DNA from: Taibaiella lutea
GTDB taxonomy: Bacteria; Bacteroidota; Bacteroidia; Chitinophagales; Chitinophagaceae
Assembly (NCBI RefSeq): GCF_008629695.1
Contig: NZ_VWSH01000002.1
Span: forward strand, 775,410-839,409
DNA length: 64,000 bases
Reading direction: 5' to 3'
A program made the position numbers and the translations under genes. The notes beneath the pieces were generated by a model that ran no database searches, had not been told where the DNA came from, and saw only the letters and a list, made by a program, of their open reading frames with translations. Positions 24,143 through 33,080 of the stretch are shown one piece after another (within the stretch, counting starts at the first letter, position 1; each line of letters starts with the position of its first letter).

Positions 24143-25012
24143 ATGGTTACCACATTGATTAACCCGCAAAATGGAAACCTTGCCTTCAAGATCTTCGATT
24201 TTGAAAGTAATGAGCATTTTGATCATATTCAGCGCAACAATTATTATTCTTTAATTTTTGTGAAAGAGGGCGAAGGCATTGTGAAGGCTGATTTTACAAA
24301 TTATGAGCTGAAAAGGAATACAGTTTTTGCTTTTTCGCCTTACCAACCCTTTATGTTTGTTCCGAAAGAAACCGTTAAAGGCTTTGCCATACAATTTCAT
24401 CCCGATTTTTTCTGCATACACAGGCATCAGAATGAGGTGGCATGTAATGGTGTTCTGTTTAATAATATTTACCATCCGCCTCTTTTAGAAATCAATGATT
24501 TACAGGTACAGCAATTTGATATCATTGCCGGACAATTAAAAGAAGAAGCGCAGAACGTTGCTTTGGCACAATATGAACTCCTGGTATCTCAGTTAAAAAT
24601 ACTCCTGATTCATTTGTCAAGAATTAAAGTAGAACAACAACCGGACACAACTGCTGGTATTATCGATGGTAAACAGCCTTTTATTTTACAAAACCTGAAA
24701 GATGCCATTGAAAATAATTTCAAGACAAAACATTCGGCAGGAGACTATGCTGGTTTATTAAATATTTCTGCAAAAGCATTGGGCAGAATAACAAAGACAC
24801 ATTTCAACAAAACATTGACCGGACTGATATCAGAACGAATTATTATTGAAGCCAAACGGGAATTATATCTTACTTCAAAAACAATAAAAGAAATTGCCTA
24901 TGAATTAGGGTATGACGATGAATTTTATTTTAGCCGTTTTTTTAAAGTTAATGCAGATGTGTCTCCTCAACTATATCGTGATACTGTCGGTTTTGCCGTG
25001 GCAGAGAAGTAA
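24143..25012 (+). CDS. AraC-family transcriptional regulator
   Basis: A 289-residue DNA-binding protein. The N-terminal cupin-like sensor (about 20-150) includes YYSLIFVKEGEGIVKADF and FAFSPYQPFMFVPKETVKGF. The C-terminal double helix-turn-helix (about 190-285) shows AGDYAGLLNISAKALGRITK, then KTIKEIAYELGYDDEFYFSR and FFKVNADVSPQLYR, the conserved second HTH. The inducer is unknown. It lies 11 bases after DUF1348 and is probably the local regulator of that operon. Confidence 0.9.
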   Translation: MVTTLINPQNGNLAFKIFDFESNEHFDHIQRNNYYSLIFVKEGEGIVKADFTNYELKRNTVFAFSPYQPFMFVPKETVKGFAIQFHPDFFCIHRHQNEVACNGVLFNNIYHPPLLEINDLQVQQFDIIAGQLKEEAQNVALAQYELLVSQLKILLIHLSRIKVEQQPDTTAGIIDGKQPFILQNLKDAIENNFKTKHSAGDYAGLLNISAKALGRITKTHFNKTLTGLISERIIIEAKRELYLTSKTIKEIAYELGYDDEFYFSRFFKVNADVSPQLYRDTVGFAVAEK

Positions 25013-25157
25013 CATATCAAGACAATCCTTTTACCCATTCATTCAGAATGCTTAATGATTGATATACATTTTTGTGTAGAAAAGGCTCTCTTAATATCAG
25101 GAGACGACAAAAAGACTGAAATTATGTTTACCTTAACATTTAAAATTCAGAAATTAT

Positions 25158-26237
25158 ATGAAACGTCTATTACTTCCTGTGCTTTTTTTAATGACCGGAG
25201 TAGCTGTCTTTGCACAAACTCCTCAAAATAAAAAACGTGTTGTCGTGTTTGATTTTTCAGACACCTGGTGCTCTCCTTGCGGTCAGTTTGGTGTAGCAGT
25301 TGCCGATACGGTTGATAATAAGCTTCAGGATGGCGACAAAGGCTATCTTATAGGAATAAAGGGATCCTTTGAGCCAAGTTCTCCTGCCTGGATCAATGCT
25401 TTGGGAGCCGGCACTCTTTTTGATAATTTCGGATTACAAGGTGTTCCCACACTTATGGTAGGTAATTACGAATCTCAGGCTACCACAGGTAACAATGCAG
25501 GTGATATTGCAGACATTATGAATGCAACCGCTACCTTCGATGCAAAACCGGTAGTTGCCAGTACTGCTGCAAATATGACCATTAATGGAAATGTGCTGAC
25601 CGTCAATGCCAAAGCAAAATTCTGGGAAGATGCAACAGGTGAATACTATATGACAGCATTCCTTGCCGAAGATAATATTGTAGCAGCTCAGGCCAGCAAT
25701 TTGGCTAATACCATTCACCATCATGTATTGAAAGGCGCTATGGCTACAACCGGTGCCGCATTAAACCCTGTTCCCTGGGGCGAGCAGATCGGTTCATCCT
25801 CCATTACTGCTAACACTGAATTTCCTAAAACCTATACGGTGAATATTGATACCGTATCAAACAAGGAAAATCTGGAAGTGTATATTCTTCTATTTAAAAA
25901 AAATGGCAGCACCTATGAATATATAAATGCAGAAAAAGCCAAGAAAGCTGTAACAGGTTTAAACGAAGCAATGGCAAACATAAGTCAGGTCAAGCTGTAT
26001 CCTAATCCGACAAATAATGCTTCTTATTTAGAGCTGAATTTAACACGTCCTATGCAGGTAAACATAAATGTTACCGATGTATTGGGACGGCAGGTATATA
26101 AAGTAACTCAGTCTTTATATATTGGACAGAACACCATAGCTATTCCTTCATATAATTTTGAAGCAGGGCAATACAACGTTACTATTACAGACGAAAACCA
26201 GAGCCGCTTTAGCCGGAAACTAATAGTAAATGAATAA
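25158..26237 (+). CDS. Thioredoxin-like (Omp28-type) T9SS type A cargo protein
   Basis: A 359-residue secreted protein. The signal peptide ends at VAVFAQ (residue 20). The next domain carries VVVFDFSDTWCSPCGQFG with the redox pair Cys38/Cys41, a thioredoxin-like active site, followed by FDNFGLQGVPTLMVGNY, where the cis-proline VPT loop is intact. An Omp28-like beta section follows (HHHVLKGAMATTGAALNPV). The last 80 residues, from VKLYPNPTNNASYLELNL to RKLIVNE, are a type A T9SS sorting domain. Disulfide exchange at the cell surface is a plausible role. It is monocistronic with a perfect terminator. Confidence 0.88.
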   Translation: MKRLLLPVLFLMTGVAVFAQTPQNKKRVVVFDFSDTWCSPCGQFGVAVADTVDNKLQDGDKGYLIGIKGSFEPSSPAWINALGAGTLFDNFGLQGVPTLMVGNYESQATTGNNAGDIADIMNATATFDAKPVVASTAANMTINGNVLTVNAKAKFWEDATGEYYMTAFLAEDNIVAAQASNLANTIHHHVLKGAMATTGAALNPVPWGEQIGSSSITANTEFPKTYTVNIDTVSNKENLEVYILLFKKNGSTYEYINAEKAKKAVTGLNEAMANISQVKLYPNPTNNASYLELNLTRPMQVNINVTDVLGRQVYKVTQSLYIGQNTIAIPSYNFEAGQYNVTITDENQSRFSRKLIVNE

Positions 26238-26299
26238 CTACTCAGAAGCCCGAATTAAGGCATTGCAGTAACAGTATTTTTTCGAGTAAAAATACCGCT

Positions 26300-26341
26300 A
26301 AGAAATAAGCCCATAATTGAAAACTTATGGGCTTATTTCTT
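26300..26341. terminator. Perfect 17-bp bidirectional terminator
   Basis: AAGAAATAAGCCCATAA (26300-26316) pairs with TTATGGGCTTATTTCTT (26325-26341), an 8-base loop between. It separates two convergent genes and overlaps the stop codon of the minus-strand one. Confidence 0.88.
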
Positions 26342-26513
26342 AGTGCTTCTTTTCTTTCCGCGCCTTATCTTCTTCCGGCGATGTTTTTTCAGCATTCTTT
26401 GCAGGATTATTAGGTAAAGGACTTGCATCCGGTTTACCCGCAGAGAAATTATCCCCGTTTTCAGGATATTCCTTTTCATATGCTTCGTTCTTCTTATTCT
26501 TTTTATCTGCCAT
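26340..26513 (-). CDS. Small charged hypothetical protein
   Basis: A 57-residue, Lys/Glu/Asn/Pro-rich, probably disordered protein: MADKKNKKNEAYEKEYPENG at the start and EDKARKEKKH at the end. ATG at 26513 is chosen because the upstream in-frame extension is of unlike composition. The start MADKKNKK and low-complexity character look like small stress or DNA-associated proteins, but no family is recognised. A second overlapping frame on the same strand (26333-26542) is Arg-rich and judged an artefact. The gene is uncertain because of its small size. Confidence 0.5.
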   Translation of the reverse strand: MADKKNKKNEAYEKEYPENGDNFSAGKPDASPLPNNPAKNAEKTSPEEDKARKEKKH

Positions 26514-26631
26514 GATCTTAAAGTTGGTTTCCTTAAAAACACAGGATAATCCTAATTGTTTCAAAATCTTTCAGATTCTCCTGTATGGGCGTTTAGAAAA
26601 ATTAATTACTTGTCTAAATACAACTAATAAC

Positions 26632-26659
26632 AAAGGCCCACAATTGCTTGTGAGCCTTT
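26632..26659 (-). terminator. Terminator after tRNA-Pro
   Basis: AAAGGCCCACAA (26632-26643) pairs with TTGTGAGCCTTT (26648-26659) with one G-U/A-C irregularity. It lies 9 bases beyond the tRNA 3' end on the minus strand. Confidence 0.7.
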
Positions 26660-26667
26660 TCTGTTCG

Positions 26668-26741
26668 TCGGGACGACTGGATTTGAACCAGCGACCCCAT
26701 GCACCCCATGCATGTACGCTACCGGGCTGCGCTACGTCCCG
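26668..26741 (-). tRNA. tRNA-Pro (GGG anticodon)
   Basis: A 74-base cloverleaf on the minus strand. The acceptor stem CGGGACG pairs with CGTCCCG, and the D-arm reads GCGCAGCCCGGTAGCGT. The anticodon stem CATGC/GCATG encloses the loop ATGGGGT, giving anticodon GGG, and the T-arm contains GGTTCAAATCC. The 3' CCA is not encoded. The sequence closely resembles E. coli tRNA-Pro. No direct repeat or integrase gene suggests that it is used as an attachment site here. Confidence 0.96.
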
Positions 26742-26834
26742 AACATCATTCCGTTTTTACGGGTTGCGAAAATAAATAAATTTTTGATTTTACAATGACC
26801 TAAAAAGAAATAATCTTTGCAGCTAAATCAGTTC

Positions 26835-28028
26835 ATGCTTTCTATCAATACGCCATCACATCAAGACTTGTTTCAGCAATGCAATGCCTGCGTGCTGATA
26901 CCTACTTACAATAATGCACAGACATTGGCGGCATTGATAAGCGATGTAGCGAACTATACACATAATATCATCGTTGTCAATGATGGTTCTACCGATAATA
27001 CAGCAGCCATTTTAGCACAATATAATTTTATAAAAGTATTAAGTTACAGCCCCAACAGAGGCAAAGGCAATGCTCTGAAGAAGGGTTTCAGGATGGCATT
27101 GGAGTATGGATACCGATATGCCATAACAATAGACAGCGACGGACAGCATTATCCCAAAGATTTACCAAAATTTATAGATGCTATAATAGAAAGGCCGGAC
27201 AGTCTTATAATTGGTGCGCGTAATATGGATCAGGCACATATTCCCGGTAAAAGCAGTTTTGGAAATAAATTCAGTAATTTCTGGTTTTGGGTGGAAACAG
27301 GTATCACCCTGCCTGATACGCAATCCGGTTATCGTTTATATCCTCTGGAATTTCTAAGAAAGATGAAATTCTTTACACGCAAATATGAATTCGAGATTGA
27401 GGTACCCGTAAGATTGGCATGGAAACGCGTGCCTGTATTTGCCATCCCCGTTTCGGTTTATTATCCGCCTGCATCCGAAAGAATAACGCATTTCAGGCCT
27501 TTCAAAGATTTTACACGCATCAGCATACTCAATACCTTTCTTACTTTTATTGCTTTGCTGTGGATTCATCCCCGCAATTTCATCCTGACCATTACAAGTC
27601 GTAAAGGGTTGAAAAAAATATGGCAGGAAATTGTTGTCAGAAGCGATGAAAGTAATTTTACCAAAGCCATCAGCATTGCTTTCGGCATTTTTATGGGTAT
27701 CGTTCCTTTATGGGGTTTCCAATTGGCCATCGGTATTCCTTTGGCTGTATATTTCAGGATGAACAAAGCCTTATTTCTATTGGCCGCGAACATCAGTATT
27801 TTCCCGCCCATCTTCTGGGCATTAAGCCTTGTGACGGGCAAAATAATCTTAGGTTATGAAAACTGGAGCCTGAAATGGAATGATATTTCCCTGAATCAGG
27901 TAAAAGAAGCTGGCGCTGCCTTCTTTTTGGGCGGCACGGTTTTAGCCATTACAATGGGACTGTTTGCATTTCTACTCTCCTTTTTGCTATTAAAGATTTT
28001 CAGGAAGAAATCTTCCTTAACCAATTGA
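26835..28028 (+). CDS. Glycosyltransferase family 2 fused to DUF2062
   Basis: A 397-residue membrane protein. Residues of about 12-235 are a GT-A glycosyltransferase: CVLIPTYNNAQTLAALI, IIVVNDGSTDNT (nucleotide binding), NRGKGNALKKGF, and TIDSDGQHYPKD with the DxD metal site. Residues of about 270-395 are a DUF2062 membrane module with three or four helices (IAFGIFMGIVPLWGFQLAIG, LFLLAANISIFPPIFWALSL). DUF2062 proteins are often separate; the fusion suggests transfer onto a membrane-embedded acceptor. ATG at 26835 is preferred to a TTG at 26817. It is monocistronic. Confidence 0.85.
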   Translation: MLSINTPSHQDLFQQCNACVLIPTYNNAQTLAALISDVANYTHNIIVVNDGSTDNTAAILAQYNFIKVLSYSPNRGKGNALKKGFRMALEYGYRYAITIDSDGQHYPKDLPKFIDAIIERPDSLIIGARNMDQAHIPGKSSFGNKFSNFWFWVETGITLPDTQSGYRLYPLEFLRKMKFFTRKYEFEIEVPVRLAWKRVPVFAIPVSVYYPPASERITHFRPFKDFTRISILNTFLTFIALLWIHPRNFILTITSRKGLKKIWQEIVVRSDESNFTKAISIAFGIFMGIVPLWGFQLAIGIPLAVYFRMNKALFLLAANISIFPPIFWALSLVTGKIILGYENWSLKWNDISLNQVKEAGAAFFLGGTVLAITMGLFAFLLSFLLLKIFRKKSSLTN

Positions 28029-28134
28029 GTTGCGGCTTTTCAAAATATTAAACCCTGATAATACACATTAGCGTAGTTTCTAATCAAACTTTTAAGGCTA
28101 TCTTTTGTTTGTCTGATAGATAAAACAAAAAATT

Positions 28135-28767
28135 ATGAAACACCTTAAAATATGTGCAATGATATTTGCGCTTCTTCAAACAACGAATATCGTTATAGCG
28201 CAGACATCTTCAACAAAAACCACCGTTAAGACAATTACACAAACGGAAACTACTATAACAGATGCCGATACAACTGTGAAGGTAACGGAGAAATATGTGA
28301 GGCCTGCCGTTCCGGTAGTCGCTCCTTCGATTATGAAATACCTGGTGAATGCCTATCCGGAATACACCGTGCTTGTAAAAGCCATCAATGCCATTGAAAT
28401 GAATGCAACCTTTGAAGCAAACGGCCCCGTCACTGTTTTTGCGCCACGCAACAGGGCATTCAGCAATATTCGTACATCAAACATTAACAAGATGCTGAAA
28501 CCCGAAATGCGTGATTCGCTGAAAGGTATTCTTACTTATATGATAGTAGCCGGAAATTGGAAGACTGAAGATCTTACACAGAAAATAAAAGAAGGAGGCG
28601 GCAGCTATTCATTGCCTACTGTTGGCGGTACGGGTAATCTGAATTTTGTATTGAACGGAGATGTTGTTTTTATAAAAGATAACAGGGGAAATCAGTTTGC
28701 TTTAGGTAAGCCCGTTACAACAGGGACCGGAATAATATATCCTGTGGATAAACTATTGTTGCCGTAA
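28135..28767 (+). CDS. Secreted fasciclin-domain protein
   Basis: A 210-residue exported protein. A signal peptide of about 22 residues is followed by a Thr-rich linker (TKTTVKTITQTETTITDADT) and one fasciclin (FAS1) domain from about residue 65: YTVLVKAINAIEMNATFEAN, GPVTVFAPRNRAFSNI (the H1 motif, usually FAPTNEAF) and GILTYMIVAGNWK (H2-like, usually LxYHV). The domain ends GTGIIYPVDKLLLP, matching the usual VIHVIDxVLLP. FAS1 domains mediate adhesion. There is no sorting domain, so it is probably periplasmic or released. It is monocistronic. Confidence 0.88.
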   Translation: MKHLKICAMIFALLQTTNIVIAQTSSTKTTVKTITQTETTITDADTTVKVTEKYVRPAVPVVAPSIMKYLVNAYPEYTVLVKAINAIEMNATFEANGPVTVFAPRNRAFSNIRTSNINKMLKPEMRDSLKGILTYMIVAGNWKTEDLTQKIKEGGGSYSLPTVGGTGNLNFVLNGDVVFIKDNRGNQFALGKPVTTGTGIIYPVDKLLLP

Positions 28768-28832
28768 TTCCTCAAACTATTTGCAGGTAAAGGAATTCCC
28801 TTATGTAAATATGTTTGTTTCATTTAATAGCG

Positions 28833-28840
28833 TAATTTTG
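28833..28840 (+). promoter_or_regulatory. -7 element upstream of sdaA hairpin
   Basis: TAATTTTG fits TAnnTTTG. Transcription from here would begin near 28844, so the hairpin at 28842-28860 would form the 5' end of the sdaA message. The nearest TTTG box leaves only a 15-base spacer, so the promoter is uncertain. Confidence 0.4.
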
Positions 28841-28841
28841 G

Positions 28842-28868
28842 AGAGCAGTTGTCAACTGCTCTTTTTTT
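28842..28868 (+). terminator. Hairpin with T-tract between fasciclin gene and sdaA
   Basis: AGAGCAGT pairs with ACTGCTCT around TGTCA, followed by eight T residues. It is either the fasciclin-gene terminator or a leader terminator of sdaA. Confidence 0.75.
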
Positions 28869-28889
28869 ATAATCCAATCAATCATTGTT

Positions 28890-30320
28890 GTGCAGACAAA
28901 CGAATGTATTTCGGTATTCGATATTTTTAAGATAGGCATTGGCCCCAGCAGTTCGCATACATTGGGTCCGTGGAAGGCTGCATTGAGTTTTCTTAAAACG
29001 CTGGAGCAAAAATATACACTTGAAGATGTTGCAAGCGTAAAAGTTTTATTATACGGCTCATTAGCCAAAACAGGCCATGGGCATGGAACGGATGTTGCCG
29101 TTATGCTTGGGCTTTGCGGCGAAGACCCGGTTACCTTTGATGTGAATAAAATTGACAGCACCGTTTTTTCATTGAAAACCAATAAGAAGATGTTATTGGG
29201 CGGCAAAAAGGAAATTCCTTTCAATCCGCCTGTCGATATTGAATTTCTGATGAACGAATCGCTGCCTTATCATCCAAATGCCTTGACTTTCCTTTGTTCG
29301 TTTAATAATGGCGATTCTATTGCCGAAACATATTATTCTATAGGTGGCGGATTTGTAGAAAAAGAAGGTGATAAAAATAATAATTCAAATTCCGCCGATC
29401 TTTATTTTCCTATAGAAAACTCGCAGGATTTACTGCATTGGTGCATTAAAACCGGCCTGAGCATCTCAGAAATTGTAGGTGAGAATGAAAATGCCTGGAG
29501 ACCGGAATCAGAAACGCGTGCAGGTATCCTTAAGATATGGCAGACGATGAAGGAATGTATCTATCGCGGTTGCCATAAAGAAGGTAAACTGCCCGGAGGG
29601 CTGGATGTGTCGCGCAGGGCAGCTCCGTTGAATAAAAGATTGTTGAAAGGCAAAACCTATTCCAACTATGATGAATGGCTGGCAGCTATAAGAGAAGGTG
29701 GCAGCAGCTTTCAGTACATTCTGGATTGGGTGAGCTGTTTTGCATTGGCTGTAAATGAAGAAAATGCTTCCTTCAGTCGCGTGGTTACAGCGCCTACTAA
29801 TGGCGCTGCGGGTGTAATTCCGGCTGTACTGCAATACTTTGTTGCTTTCTGTGACGGCAATGATGAAGATAAAATCATACAATTCATTTTATGCGCTTCC
29901 GAAATAGGAAGTATATTTAAAAAAGGTGCAACAATATCCGCAGCTATGGGTGGTTGCCAGGCAGAGATCGGTGTTTCCTCAGCTATGGCTGCCGCCGCAC
30001 TTACGGAATGTTTGGGTGGTAGTATTCGTCAATGCTTGATGGCCTCCGAAATTGCGATGGAACATCATTTGGGCTTAACCTGTGACCCTGTTGCCGGTCT
30101 GGTACAAGTGCCATGTATAGAACGCAATACAATGGGAGCTATTAAAGCTATTACGGCAGCTCAATTGGCTTTACAAAGCAATCCTTATCAGGCAAGAGTT
30201 TCATTGGATGCCGTTGTAAAAACAATGTGGGAAACCGCGTTGGATATGAACACCAAATACAAAGAAACCGCTGACGGTGGCCTCGCTATTAATATTCCTT
30301 TGGGGCTGAGCGAATGTTAG
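28890..30320 (+). CDS. sdaA: L-serine ammonia-lyase (serine dehydratase), single-chain Fe-S type
   Basis: Converts L-serine to pyruvate and ammonia using a [4Fe-4S] cluster; cytoplasmic and oxygen-sensitive. The 476-residue protein combines the beta domain (1-160, with [12 protein letters not shown] at 16-27) and the alpha domain. The alpha domain contains [18 protein letters not shown] and the three cluster cysteines at Cys356 (GGCQAEIG), Cys398 (CDPVAGL) and Cys409 (VPCIERN). It starts with GTG; a TTG one codon upstream is a poorer choice. The following DUF4268 gene is 15 bases away and probably co-transcribed. A possible leader hairpin precedes it. Confidence 0.94.
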   Translation: MQTNECISVFDIFKIGIGPSSSHTLGPWKAALSFLKTLEQKYTLEDVASVKVLLYGSLAKTGHGHGTDVAVMLGLCGEDPVTFDVNKIDSTVFSLKTNKKMLLGGKKEIPFNPPVDIEFLMNESLPYHPNALTFLCSFNNGDSIAETYYSIGGGFVEKEGDKNNNSNSADLYFPIENSQDLLHWCIKTGLSISEIVGENENAWRPESETRAGILKIWQTMKECIYRGCHKEGKLPGGLDVSRRAAPLNKRLLKGKTYSNYDEWLAAIREGGSSFQYILDWVSCFALAVNEENASFSRVVTAPTNGAAGVIPAVLQYFVAFCDGNDEDKIIQFILCASEIGSIFKKGATISAAMGGCQAEIGVSSAMAAAALTECLGGSIRQCLMASEIAMEHHLGLTCDPVAGLVQVPCIERNTMGAIKAITAAQLALQSNPYQARVSLDAVVKTMWETALDMNTKYKETADGGLAINIPLGLSEC

Positions 30321-30335
30321 CCATTTGAATTTTAC

Positions 30336-30797
30336 ATGTACAAAAAAGAAGAAGCATCCCAGGTCAGACAAGCCTTTTGGAAAGCCTATGGTATGTATAT
30401 GGCTTTGCAGCTTTCTGCCGAAGGCCTAAAAATAAACTGGATTAATTATAAGACAGGTGTTAAATACCTGAACTTTAAAATGGATGCGGATAAAAAGCAT
30501 GCTTATATCCACATCCATTTGTCGCATCCGGATATAGAGATTCAGCAAATGATGATGGAGCAATTCAAAGCTGTTGAAAAGCTTTTACAGCTTCATATTC
30601 AGGAAGAATGGGAATGGAAACTGCATGAAACGGATGAACATGGAAATATTTACAGTTTCATCGGTATATCGATTGATAATGTCAATATATTTAACCAGGA
30701 TGACTGGCCGAAGTTGATCCAGTTTTTTAAACCGCGCATGATTGCCCTTGATGCCTTCTGGAGCGAAGCTCAATATGCATTTGATTTGTTTAAATGA
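30336..30797 (+). CDS. DUF4268-family protein
   Basis: A 153-residue cytoplasmic protein of the DUF4268 family, recognised by YKKEEASQVRQAFWKAYGMY at the start, INYKTGVKYLNFKMDADKKH in the middle and a Trp/Phe-rich C-terminus (IQFFKPRMIALDAFWSEAQY). The function is unknown. DUF4268 modules elsewhere occur next to nuclease-like and DNA-associated proteins, which is of interest because the next gene encodes a nucleoid-associated protein. It probably shares the sdaA transcript. Confidence 0.82.
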   Translation: MYKKEEASQVRQAFWKAYGMYMALQLSAEGLKINWINYKTGVKYLNFKMDADKKHAYIHIHLSHPDIEIQQMMMEQFKAVEKLLQLHIQEEWEWKLHETDEHGNIYSFIGISIDNVNIFNQDDWPKLIQFFKPRMIALDAFWSEAQYAFDLFK

Positions 30798-30863
30798 CGT
30801 TTTAGGTATCCGGCACCTCTGAGATGCCGACACTTAAAACACACTAATACTATCGATTAAAAA

Positions 30864-31904
30864 ATGATTGACTACGAAAACGCAGAGATAAAACATATTG
30901 CTGTTCACAAAGTCGGTAACAAGCTTACGGATGACGGCATGCATCTTTCAAAAGAAGCAGTCCGTTTTGAAGATGCTTATACGCCAACGGTTTTGCTGAA
31001 ATATTTCATTCATTCTTTTAATACGGATGAATTGTTTCGTTTTGTGCATCCGACAGATTTATCGCTGAATGAAATCTATACTTTTGTTTCAAAAATATTT
31101 GAACAGCCGGAAGTATTACATCAACAATCCATCGAGATTGCGAAGCATTTATATGAGCAATCTGTGCATCCTAAAATCAGTTCGGGAGAGCTGTGTGTTG
31201 TTTATTTCGCAGGATTGATTGTTGATGAAAGAAGTGTACGTGCTATTGGTATTTTCAAATCGGAAAATAAAGATACTTTCCTGAAGGTGAATACGGAAAG
31301 CGATGATTTTAAAATAAGTTATGATGATGGCATCAATGTAAATAAAGTAGAAAAAGGCTGTCTGATATTTGATGATGAAAGATCAGATGGTTTCAGGCTT
31401 TGTATGATTGATTCGCAGCGTTCCGGCGATGCCCAGTATTGGAAAGAACATTTCCTGAATATACAGCCTATCAGCAACGACTATCATAATACCAAAGACT
31501 TTTTAAGTATAGCAAAAGACTTTGTTACGAAGCAATTGGTTGAGGATTTCGAAGTTTCAAAAGCAGACCAGATAGATTTTCTGAATCGTTCGGTAAATTA
31601 TTTCAAGCATAACGAGACTTTTGAGAAAGATGATTTTGTAGAAGCTGTTTTTCAGGATAAAGGCATTATTGAGTCTTTTAATTCCTTTGATGAAACCTAC
31701 AGGATGGAGCATGATATCCAGATGAATGACTCTTTTGAAATATCGCCTATGGCTGTTAAGAAACAAGCGCGTATTTTTAAAAGCGTATTGAAGTTGGATA
31801 AGAATTTTCACATTTATATTCATGGCGACAGAGATTTGATAGAGCAGGGCATTGATAATGACGGAAGGAAATATTATAAAATTTATTTTGATGAAGAGTC
31901 ATGA
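30864..31904 (+). CDS. Nucleoid-associated protein, NdpA/YejK family
   Basis: A 346-residue member of the 37-kDa nucleoid-associated protein family. The N-terminal section IKHIAVHKVGNKLTDDGMHL is diagnostic, followed by TVLLKYFIHSFNTDELFRF and SIEIAKHLYEQSVHPKISSG. The central beta-rich part KVEKGCLIFDDERSDGFRLC and a C-terminal section RDLIEQGIDNDGRKYYKIYF also match. Family members bind DNA; in E. coli YejK associates with topoisomerase IV. It is of typical length, 66 bases downstream of the DUF4268 gene. Confidence 0.87.
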   Translation: MIDYENAEIKHIAVHKVGNKLTDDGMHLSKEAVRFEDAYTPTVLLKYFIHSFNTDELFRFVHPTDLSLNEIYTFVSKIFEQPEVLHQQSIEIAKHLYEQSVHPKISSGELCVVYFAGLIVDERSVRAIGIFKSENKDTFLKVNTESDDFKISYDDGINVNKVEKGCLIFDDERSDGFRLCMIDSQRSGDAQYWKEHFLNIQPISNDYHNTKDFLSIAKDFVTKQLVEDFEVSKADQIDFLNRSVNYFKHNETFEKDDFVEAVFQDKGIIESFNSFDETYRMEHDIQMNDSFEISPMAVKKQARIFKSVLKLDKNFHIYIHGDRDLIEQGIDNDGRKYYKIYFDEES

Positions 31905-32012
31905 TTATCCAACAGCGGAATTGTCTTCGTTTAGTGTTAATATGTGATTGTTAAATATTATAAGGTTTGGCCTTATAGCACAAGGTTTGAGCCGAAATCG
32001 GGAATATGGGCG

Positions 32013-32020
32013 TATATTTG
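32013..32020 (+). promoter_or_regulatory. -7 element of galE
   Basis: TATATTTG fits TAnnTTTG, with TTTG at 31986-31989 (spacer of 23). It lies within a longer in-frame version of galE starting at 32006, which argues for the ATG at 32039. Confidence 0.5.
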
Positions 32021-32038
32021 GCGACCAAAAATCATGTT

Positions 32039-33079
32039 ATGAAAAAGATACTTGTAACCGGGGGATGTGGATATATTGGAAGCCATACTATTGTTGATTT
32101 GATTAACAATGGATATGAAGTTATTTCAATTGATAATCTTTCACGTGGATTTCAGCAAACCATTAATGGCGTAAGCGCTATCGTCGGTAAAACAGTTAAG
32201 AATTACATTGTTGATATCTGCAATCTGGAAGATGTGCGTGCCGTGTTTGAAGAAAATCTGGATATAGTAGGCATCATTCACTTTGCAGCCTATAAATCTG
32301 TTCCCGAGTCTGTAAGCCAGCCATTGGAATATTTCAGAAATAACATTACCTCGTTGTTGAATATCCTGGAATGTGCGAAGGAATATGACGTAAAAAATAT
32401 TGTCTTCTCTTCTTCCTGTTCGGTATATGGAAATGCAGACGTATTACCGGTTACGGAAGCCACTCCTTTAAAAGAAGTACAATCGCCTTATGCAAGAACG
32501 AAAGTGATGGGCGAGGAAATCTGCGGGGATTATATCAAAGCTAACCCAGGGTTTAAAGTTATCCTGCTTCGTTATTTTAATCCTGTCGGCGCGCATCCTA
32601 CTTCATTAATCGGCGAACTGAATCAAAAACCGGAAAATCTGGTTCCGATTATTACGCAAACGGCTATAGGCAAGCGGGATAGCATGACTGTGTTTGGAAA
32701 TGATTATGATACCAGAGACGGTTCCTGCATTCGTGATTATATCCATGTAATGGACATTGCAAATGCACATACAAAAGCAGTAACAAAATCTATAGCAGAT
32801 GAATTGCCTTCCGATTGTGAATTATACAATCTTGGTACAGGTAATGGCGTTACTGTTTTAGAGCTTATCAAAACCTTTGAAGAAGTTTCAAAAACAAAAT
32901 TGAATTATACCATTGGTGGTCGCAGGGAAGGTGATATAATTGCCGTTTATGCAAATAATGATAAAGCCAAAAATGAGTTAGGCTGGAACTGCCAATACAA
33001 TGTGGAAGCCATGATGGACACTGCCTGGAAGTGGGAGTTACAATTGGCAAGCACTGCCAAGAAAGTGTTATTAAACTAA
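32039..33079 (+). CDS. galE: UDP-glucose 4-epimerase
   Basis: Interconverts UDP-glucose and UDP-galactose with tightly bound NAD, supplying sugars for polysaccharides and the Leloir pathway. The 346-residue extended short-chain dehydrogenase has GGCGYIGSHT (8-17), the catalytic Ser125 (SSSCSVYG), Tyr151 and Lys155 (YARTK), and the signature RYFNPVGAHPTSLIGE and DGSCIRDYIHVMDIANAH. ATG at 32039 gives the standard MKKILVTGG start and lies after the -7 element. The DCC oxidoreductase gene begins one base after its stop codon, so the two are co-transcribed. Confidence 0.94.
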   Translation: MKKILVTGGCGYIGSHTIVDLINNGYEVISIDNLSRGFQQTINGVSAIVGKTVKNYIVDICNLEDVRAVFEENLDIVGIIHFAAYKSVPESVSQPLEYFRNNITSLLNILECAKEYDVKNIVFSSSCSVYGNADVLPVTEATPLKEVQSPYARTKVMGEEICGDYIKANPGFKVILLRYFNPVGAHPTSLIGELNQKPENLVPIITQTAIGKRDSMTVFGNDYDTRDGSCIRDYIHVMDIANAHTKAVTKSIADELPSDCELYNLGTGNGVTVLELIKTFEEVSKTKLNYTIGGRREGDIIAVYANNDKAKNELGWNCQYNVEAMMDTAWKWELQLASTAKKVLLN

Positions 33080-33080
33080 A

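Noticed and set aside
26333-26542. Arg/Lys-rich 69-residue frame overlapping the small charged gene
   Set aside because: It is a frame-shifted reading of an A-rich gene. The alternative frame with MADKKNKK has better composition and start context.
26668-26741. tRNA-Pro as an integration site for a mobile element
   Set aside because: No integrase, no direct repeat of the tRNA 3' end nearby, and both flanks look like ordinary core genes.
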